From assembly GCA_015492115.1 (NCBI GenBank), contig WGFS01000082.1, positions 1-12,166 of the forward strand: DNA of 12,166 nucleotides, read 5' to 3'. A program made the position numbers and the translations under genes. This document shows positions 7,726-12,166 of this stretch, piece after piece (the stretch's first letter is position 1; the number at the start of each line of letters is the position of its first letter). The notes beneath the pieces were generated by a model. The model worked only from the letters and a program-made list of their open reading frames with translations, did not search any database and was not told where the DNA came from. Origin of the DNA: Aquificaceae bacterium. Its GTDB lineage: Bacteria > Aquificota > Aquificia > Aquificales > Aquificaceae.

Positions 7726-7749
7726 AACAGATAACAATATTAATCCAGG

Positions 7750-7769
7750 GGCTCCTTCAGCAGGAGTCC
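7750..7769 (-). other. Hairpin in the hom-rpe gap, not a typical terminator
   Basis: On the minus strand, GGACTCCT, loop GCTGA, then AGGAGCC form a 7-bp stem (5 bp plus 2 bp) with one bulged A. The right arm contains the only Shine-Dalgarno-like AAGGAG of the gap. No U-tract follows on either strand (CCCCTGG on minus, AAAATCA on plus), so an intrinsic terminator is unlikely. It could be a transcript-processing or attenuation structure, or chance. Confidence 0.35.
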
Positions 7770-7778
7770 AAAATCATA

Positions 7779-7808
7779 CTTCCCCAGCTTTAAAGTGGAG
7801 CTTCCCCA
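7779..7808 (-). repeat. Direct repeat TGGGGAAG, two copies 22 bases apart
   Basis: TGGGGAAG occurs on the minus strand at plus positions 7801-7808 and 7779-7786, start to start 22 bases, about two helical turns. The spacer includes the palindrome CTTTAAAG. The spacing would place both copies on one DNA face, as for a dimeric regulator site upstream of rpe. A chance repeat cannot be excluded with two copies. Confidence 0.4.
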
Positions 7809-7812
7809 AGAC

Positions 7813-9120
7813 CTACTCCGCTTCCTCCTCCACCCTTATGAGGACGGGTTTGCCTACCACAACCGGCAGTTTCTCTATCTCCTCTAAAGCCCTCTGGACG
7901 TCCAGCTCGTAGGCTTTGTGGGTGAGGACAACGAGGGGAACGACCGGCTCACCCTTTCTGCCTGCAAGCTCGCAGACCATCTCCTTCTGAAGAACCGCAG
8001 CTATGCTTATGTTGAAGTCTGCGAGAACCCGCGATATGGAGGCAAGCACCCCCGGTCTGTCAGGGACATCAAACCTCAGGTAGTATCTGCTGAAGAAGTT
8101 CTTCCTTACCTCTATCCTCTCGTCCTCCCAGTCTATTGGGGTTATCTCACCACCGTTGCCCGAGAGGAAAGCCCTTCCCACATCAACTATGTCTGAAACG
8201 ACCGCTGACGCGGTGGGTAGGGAACCAGCACCCTGTCCATAGAGCATGGTTCTCCCCACGAAGTCACCCTCTATGAGAACAGCGTTGTAAACGCCCGACA
8301 CCTTAGCTAAAGCCTCCTCAGAGTGAATGAAGGTGGGGTGAACCCTTATCTCGGCGGAGCCATCAAACCTCTTGGCTATGGCGAGGAGCTTGAGGGTGTA
8401 TCCCAGTTCCTTTCCAAGCTCCACGTCCAGCTTCTGGACGTCCCTGATCCCCTCAACGTGAACCTCCTCAAAGGGGAAGTACCTTCCGAAAGCTAAGGAA
8501 GCAAGGATGTTTATCTTGTGAGCTGCGTCCCACCCGTCTATGTCAAGGGAAGGGTCAGCCTCCGCGTAACCCTTCTCAGAGGCTTCCCTCAGGGCGCTCC
8601 CGAAGTCAAGGTTCTCCTCAAACATCCTTGTTAGAATGTAGTTCGTAGTCCCGTTCAGTATCCCGTATATGGTCTCTATCCTGTTCCCCACGAGCCCTTC
8701 CCTGAGAGCCTTTATGACCGGTATCCCACCTCCCACGGAGGCTTCAAACCCCACCCTCAGGTTCTTCTCCTGAGCCTTCAGGAATATCTCCTCACCCTCA
8801 AGGGCTAAGAGGTGCTTGTTCGCCGTTACAACGTGCCTTCCCCTCTCCAGAGCCTCAAGCATGAGCTTCTTTGCAAAATCCTTCCCTCCAACGAGCTCAA
8901 CGACCACATCACAGTTATCTATCACATCTCTGTAATCTGTAGTTCTGACCTCCTTCGGAACCTCAAACTCCCTCTCCCTTTCCCAGTCAAGGTCTGCTAC
9001 CTTCGTGAGCTCAAAGTCTATACCCGTCTTCTTCCTGAGAACATCCCTGTTCTCTACGAGTAGCTTTGCGGTTCCGGTTCCAACAACACCACAGCCTACT
9101 ATACCAACCCTGACCTTCAC
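7813..9120 (-). CDS. hom: Homoserine dehydrogenase with C-terminal ACT domain
   Basis: The enzyme reduces aspartate-4-semialdehyde to homoserine with NAD(P)H, the branch step toward threonine and methionine. At 435 residues it is the monofunctional form with a regulatory ACT domain and no aspartokinase fusion. The Rossmann nucleotide loop is GIVGCGVVGTG (6-16), ANKHLLA (100-106) holds the conserved Lys K102, and GILNGTTNYI (153-162) is the family signature. YAEADPSLDIDGWDAAHK (185-202) gives the substrate-site E187, D189 and D198 and the catalytic Lys K202. The ACT domain is about 345-430 (RFDVPDRPGVLASISRVLADFNISI), which probably binds threonine for feedback inhibition. The GTG at 9118-9120 is chosen because it starts directly before the Rossmann strand (MKVRVGIVG). 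AAGG lies just 2 bases upstream and TATCAT 8 bases upstream. It leads a probable hom-rpe unit and is divergent from the signalling gene. Confidence 0.95.
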   Translation of the reverse strand: MKVRVGIVGCGVVGTGTAKLLVENRDVLRKKTGIDFELTKVADLDWEREREFEVPKEVRTTDYRDVIDNCDVVVELVGGKDFAKKLMLEALERGRHVVTANKHLLALEGEEIFLKAQEKNLRVGFEASVGGGIPVIKALREGLVGNRIETIYGILNGTTNYILTRMFEENLDFGSALREASEKGYAEADPSLDIDGWDAAHKINILASLAFGRYFPFEEVHVEGIRDVQKLDVELGKELGYTLKLLAIAKRFDGSAEIRVHPTFIHSEEALAKVSGVYNAVLIEGDFVGRTMLYGQGAGSLPTASAVVSDIVDVGRAFLSGNGGEITPIDWEDERIEVRKNFFSRYYLRFDVPDRPGVLASISRVLADFNISIAAVLQKEMVCELAGRKGEPVVPLVVLTHKAYELDVQRALEEIEKLPVVVGKPVLIRVEEEAE

Positions 9121-9197
9121 CGCCTTATATGATACCCTCTTTTGTGGTTCCGTGCTTTTCTTCAGCGGTTGTAGTAAATTACTTACAGGGGCGAGCT
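9121..9197. promoter_or_regulatory. Divergent intergenic region, hom / PAS-GAF-GGDEF-EAL gene
   Basis: These 77 bases separate two divergent starts. Toward hom (minus strand), TATCAT (plus 9129-9134) ends 8 bases before the GTG, which would leave a leader of only a few bases. Toward the signalling gene (plus strand), TAAATT at 9175-9180 is the best -10-like hexamer, and an AGGGG ribosome-binding site follows. No convincing -35 is present in either direction, and no clear operator-like palindrome was seen. Confidence 0.35.
9187..9191 (+). promoter_or_regulatory. Ribosome-binding site deciding the GTG start at 9198
   Basis: AGGGG lies 6 bases before the GTG at 9198. It favours this start over an in-frame ATG at 9129, which has no such site, lies only 9 bases from the hom start, and would add 23 residues (starting MIPSFVVPCF) unlike a PAS N-terminus. 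Confidence 0.55.
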
Positions 9198-12166
9198 GTG
9201 ATAAAGGGCAGGAGCCTTTTCTTAGAGATAGTCAACGACATCATCTACATGGTCAGGCTGGACAGCACCGGAGACCCTGCGACCGCCCGGGTTGAGTACA
9301 TAAACCACAGGGTTAAGGACTTTACGGGATACGAGCCCGAGGAGTTTGTAAAGAACCCCTCCCTCTGGGCCAGCATGGTTCATCCCGAGGACCTTGACAG
9401 AGTCCTAAAGGTCACCCTAAGGCTGGTGCGTGAGAAGAAAGCCCAGATAAGGGAGTACAGGATAAAGACTAAGGAGGGCAACTACATCTGGGTTGAGGAC
9501 AGGCTCATCCCCGTGATAGAAAAGGACAAGCTCATCGGTTTCGTGGGGATAGCCAGGGACATAACCAAGAGGAAGGTGCTGGAGGATCTGTCCCTGCTTG
9601 CCCTTGAGGTCAGTCTGAGAGAGCTCTTTGACAGGACGGTTTCTTCAATAAGGGAGGCTCTCAACGCAGATCTCGTGGTCATATACGAGGTTCCGGAGGG
9701 AGAGAAGGAGGGCATCCTGAGAGCGGGTGAGGGTATAGACAGGAAGCTCGTAGGGAAGTACAGGCTACCCCTTGAGGACGGAACGGAGTTCTACTACACC
9801 TACACCTCCAAGAAACCCGTTGTGGTGAAGGACGTTGAAAGGGAGAAGAGGTTCAGGTTCACACCCGACACCCATATACTCAAACTGAAAAGCGGTCTGT
9901 GTATTCCCATAAGGGGTGGTACCGACCCCTACGGAACGCTCTGCATTTACTTCAAAAAGACGAGGGACTTCTCCAAAGAGGACGTTGACTTTGTAAACTC
10001 CGTGTCCAACATACTCGGTCTTGCCATAAGGAGGGAGAGGTACGAGAACCAGCTCAGGGAGTCGGAGAGGAAGCTCCAGAAGGCGAACAGGCTTTACAAG
10101 ACCCTCTCGGTGATAAGCGAGATCGTCCTCAGGGAGAGGGAAGCGGAAGCTATGCTGAAGCAGGTGTGCACAGCCTGCGTTAGCTTTGGAGGCTTCAAAG
10201 CTTCGTGGGTAGGGCTCTTCAGGGACTCGGGGATGGAGCTCATCCACTCCTGCGGAGAGATAGGGGACTTCTTCAGAGAGGTTGAGGAGCCTGTCCTGAG
10301 CAGGGTAAGGGAGGGTGTGGGTCCCTGTGGTAGGGCTTACCTCAGCGGTGAGATAGTTGTGAACAACGACACGGAGAAGTCTATCTCTGAGAAGGAGCTC
10401 AGAGAGGGGATGCTCAAGAGAGGCTACCTCTCCTCGGTTTCCATACCCCTGAAGAAGGACGACAGGGTTATAGGTATATTCGCCCTCTACGCTGGGGAAA
10501 AGAACTTCTTTGACGAGGATACGGAGAGACTGGTCAGGGAGATAGCGGACGAGATAACCTTTTCCCTATCCTTTATAGAGAAGGAACAGGAGCTCAACAC
10601 CCTCTCGCAGGCTGTGGAGCAGACCTCGGACTGGGTGCTCATAACGGACAGGGAGGGAAATATAAAGTATGCCAACAGGGCGGTCTATGAAATAAGCGGT
10701 TACAGTCGGGATGAGCTCATCGGTCAAACGCCGAGGATATTCAAGTCGGGAAGGCACAGCAAAAACTTCTACAAGAGGCTCTGGGACAAGGTCTTAAAGG
10801 GGGAGACCTTCAGGAGCGTGTTCATAAACAGGGACAAGAGCGGGAACCTATTTTACCTTGACCAGACCATAACCCCTCTTAAAGACTGGTCTGGAAAGGT
10901 AGTCGGGTTTATATCAACGGGGAAGGACATAACCCACGAGAAGGAGCTTCAGGACAAGCTCAACTACATAGCCTACTACGACCCCGTGACCGAGCTTCCC
11001 AACAGGGTCAACTTCATGGAGCGCCTGAAGTTCTCCATATCCAGAACAAGGCTCGTGGGCAGGAGCCTCGCGGTTCTCTTCATAGACATAGACAGGTTCA
11101 AGTATGTGAACGACACCTGTGGCTATCCCGCCGGTGACAGCGTCCTGAAGGAGATAGCGGGCAGGATAAAGTCCGCTGTGAGAGAGGGGGACACGGTAGC
11201 CAGGCTGGGGAGCGATGAGTTCGGCGTCATCCTCATAGACCTCGCCCATAAGGAGGATATACCGAAGGCTATAAACAAGATATTCAACGCCATGGAGGAG
11301 CCGATAAGTGTTGACAACAAGGAGGTCGTCCTGACCCTGAGCGTCGGCATCTCGGTTTTCCCCGACGATGGGGCGGACGCGGAGGATCTGGTGAAGAAGG
11401 CGGAGATGGCTTTAGCCCACGCCAAGGAGAACCCAAGCAACAGCTACCAGTTCTTCAGGGAGGACATGAACGTCCACATAACCGAGGTCGTCCTGCTTGA
11501 ACGGCACCTCTTTAAGGCACTTGACAGGGGAGAGTTCGTGATCTACTACCAGCCTTACTTTGAGCTGAAGTCAATGAAGCCTGTGGGTATGGAGGCACTG
11601 CTCAGGTGGAACAGCGAAGACCTCGGCTTCGTCCTTCCCTCAAAGTTCGTTCCCATACTGGAGAGCACCGGGCTAATACTCAGGGTCGGGGAGTGGCTCC
11701 TGAAGGAGGCGTGCGCCATCGCTGACAGGACGAAGAAGTCTGTGTCCGTCAACATATCGCCCGTTCAGTTCAAGGACAAGGACTTTCCCAAGAAGGTGGA
11801 GCGTGCCATTGAGGAGTGCGGAGTTGGAGGAGGGTACCTTACCCTTGAGATCACAGAGAGCACCATAATGGACGACGTGGAGTTCGCCCGTAAGAGCCTG
11901 AAGAGACTGAAAGACCTCGGGGTTAAGGTCGCCATAGACGACTTCGGGACTGGTTACTCCTCCCTCGCCTACCTGAAACTTCTCCCCGTTGACTTCCTCA
12001 AGATAGACGTCTCCTTTGTGAGAGACATAGACAGAGACCCTGACGACAGGGCTATCGTGAACGCCATAATCCAGCTCGCCAAGAACCTCGGTCTCAGAAC
12101 CGTTGCGGAGGGTATAGAGAAGGAGAAGCACCTTGAGATACTCAAGAGCATGGGGTGTGACCTTGG
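9198..12166 (+). CDS. PAS-GAF-GAF-PAS-GGDEF-EAL cyclic-di-GMP signalling protein, 3' end cut
   Basis: This is a large soluble sensor of cyclic-di-GMP turnover; 989 codons are visible and the frame runs off the window inside the EAL domain. By residue: PAS 1 at about 5-130 (VEYINHRVKDFTGY; exit motif GFVGIARDITKRK), GAF 1 at 132-275, a charged linker at 276-300, GAF 2 at 300-460, PAS 2 at 465-582 (IKYANRAVYEISGYSRDELIGQ; FISTGKDITHEK), GGDEF at 590-750 and EAL from about 765. The GGDEF signature is GSDEF (671-675), while the RxxD inhibitory site is intact (REGD, 662-665) and the usual GH before GD reads GY. EAL is complete as seen: EAL 799-801, N852, E884, D914-D915, K935 and E971. The likely net activity is phosphodiesterase, with the GGDEF domain perhaps binding GTP or cyclic-di-GMP. 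No transmembrane segment is seen, so it is cytoplasmic. The signal sensed is unknown. It is monocistronic at its 5' end. Confidence 0.93.
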   Translation, partial: MIKGRSLFLEIVNDIIYMVRLDSTGDPATARVEYINHRVKDFTGYEPEEFVKNPSLWASMVHPEDLDRVLKVTLRLVREKKAQIREYRIKTKEGNYIWVEDRLIPVIEKDKLIGFVGIARDITKRKVLEDLSLLALEVSLRELFDRTVSSIREALNADLVVIYEVPEGEKEGILRAGEGIDRKLVGKYRLPLEDGTEFYYTYTSKKPVVVKDVEREKRFRFTPDTHILKLKSGLCIPIRGGTDPYGTLCIYFKKTRDFSKEDVDFVNSVSNILGLAIRRERYENQLRESERKLQKANRLYKTLSVISEIVLREREAEAMLKQVCTACVSFGGFKASWVGLFRDSGMELIHSCGEIGDFFREVEEPVLSRVREGVGPCGRAYLSGEIVVNNDTEKSISEKELREGMLKRGYLSSVSIPLKKDDRVIGIFALYAGEKNFFDEDTERLVREIADEITFSLSFIEKEQELNTLSQAVEQTSDWVLITDREGNIKYANRAVYEISGYSRDELIGQTPRIFKSGRHSKNFYKRLWDKVLKGETFRSVFINRDKSGNLFYLDQTITPLKDWSGKVVGFISTGKDITHEKELQDKLNYIAYYDPVTELPNRVNFMERLKFSISRTRLVGRSLAVLFIDIDRFKYVNDTCGYPAGDSVLKEIAGRIKSAVREGDTVARLGSDEFGVILIDLAHKEDIPKAINKIFNAMEEPISVDNKEVVLTLSVGISVFPDDGADAEDLVKKAEMALAHAKENPSNSYQFFREDMNVHITEVVLLERHLFKALDRGEFVIYYQPYFELKSMKPVGMEALLRWNSEDLGFVLPSKFVPILESTGLILRVGEWLLKEACAIADRTKKSVSVNISPVQFKDKDFPKKVERAIEECGVGGGYLTLEITESTIMDDVEFARKSLKRLKDLGVKVAIDDFGTGYSSLAYLKLLPVDFLKIDVSFVRDIDRDPDDRAIVNAIIQLAKNLGLRTVAEGIEKEKHLEILKSMGCDL

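Larger units (their letters stand above)
7726..7812 (-). promoter_or_regulatory. hom-rpe intergenic / rpe leader region
   Basis: These 87 bases between the hom stop and the rpe ATG are unusually long for this compact window. Reading on the minus strand they contain a TGGGGAAG direct repeat, a hairpin and finally TAATAT (plus 7737-7742), a -10-like hexamer ending 11 bases before the ATG. No credible -35 lies 16-18 bases further up; the expected spot reads TCCTGC. There is no Shine-Dalgarno sequence near the ATG; the only purine-rich GAAGGAG is over 20 bases away and inside the hairpin. The region may hold an rpe promoter or a processing or regulatory leader. This is inference. Confidence 0.35.

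Noticed and set aside
7726..7737. TTG start of rpe at 7737
   Set aside because: It adds only MLSV, has no Shine-Dalgarno at proper distance, and overlaps the -10-like TAATAT. The ATG at 7725 starts where homologues begin.
7750..7769. Intrinsic terminator of hom
   Set aside because: The stem is short with a bulge and no U-tract follows on either strand.
7757..7777. Short leader peptide (MILDSC) in the hom-rpe gap
   Set aside because: Only six codons, no regulatory codon run, and the purine tract GGGGAAG abuts the ATG too closely to act as a ribosome-binding site.
9129..9197. Longer N-terminus for the signalling protein from ATG 9129
   Set aside because: It has no ribosome-binding site, lies 9 bases from the hom start, and the added residues look like translated promoter. 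GTG 9198 has AGGGG at 6 bases.
9765..10247. 160-codon open frame on the minus strand opposite the GAF domains
   Set aside because: It is a shadow of the continuous plus-strand GAF-coding frame, with no motif or start signal of its own.
11673..12131. 152-codon open frame on the minus strand opposite the EAL domain
   Set aside because: The plus strand has full EAL-domain conservation here. The minus product shows no recognisable domain, and long antisense frames are common with this codon usage.
1..12166. CRISPR arrays, tRNA/rRNA genes, insertion sequences, phage or defence genes
   Set aside because: No regularly spaced repeats, cloverleaf-like segments, terminal inverted repeats, or transposase, integrase or nuclease-effector frames were seen. 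The window is almost fully occupied by housekeeping-type genes.

Overview
The window looks like chromosomal DNA of a thermophilic diderm bacterium, most likely from the Aquificaceae (Aquifex/Hydrogenobacter/Hydrogenivirga-like). Four things suggest this: an archaeal-type ATP-dependent DNA ligase in an otherwise bacterial gene set; heavy use of AGG/AGA for Arg and ATA for Ile; proteins rich in Lys, Glu and Arg; and very tight gene packing with overlapping ends. The outer-membrane gene lptD shows a Gram-negative envelope. The lineage is inferred from family resemblance only. By eye the base composition is near 50% G+C, higher than I would expect for Aquifex itself.

Layout. (1) Positions 2-2491, plus strand: the C-terminal part of a transglutaminase-like protein cut by the window edge, then an ATP-dependent DNA ligase 9 bases later. 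(2) Positions 2488-3360, minus strand: a ten-helix AEC-family permease, overlapping the ligase tail to tail by 4 bases. (3) Positions 3390-7079, plus strand: a compact run of MoxR-type AAA+ ATPase, HAD-IIA (NagD-like) phosphatase and LPS-assembly protein LptD. (4) Positions 7054-9120, minus strand: homoserine dehydrogenase with a C-terminal ACT domain (hom), then ribulose-phosphate 3-epimerase (rpe), with an 87-base gap that carries a hairpin and a direct repeat. (5) Positions 9198 to the window end, plus strand: a large soluble PAS-GAF-GAF-PAS-GGDEF-EAL protein, 989 codons visible and cut by the window edge inside the EAL domain.

The genes do not form one system. Central metabolism (hom, rpe), envelope biogenesis (lptD, with a MoxR ATPase and a HAD phosphatase upstream), DNA joining (lig) and cyclic-di-GMP signalling lie side by side. 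The most informative details are small. The signalling protein has a degenerate GSDEF site but an intact RxxD inhibitory site and EAL motifs. LptD keeps only one of the two inter-domain cysteine pairs known from E. coli. The MoxR gene lacks its usual DUF58 partner immediately downstream. Four genes have a -10-like hexamer only 8-11 bases before their start codons, which suggests leaderless or near-leaderless transcripts.

I see no tRNA, rRNA, CRISPR array, insertion sequence, prophage gene or convincing intrinsic terminator, and no gene-free stretch above 100 bases. I found no strong candidate for an undescribed multi-gene system.
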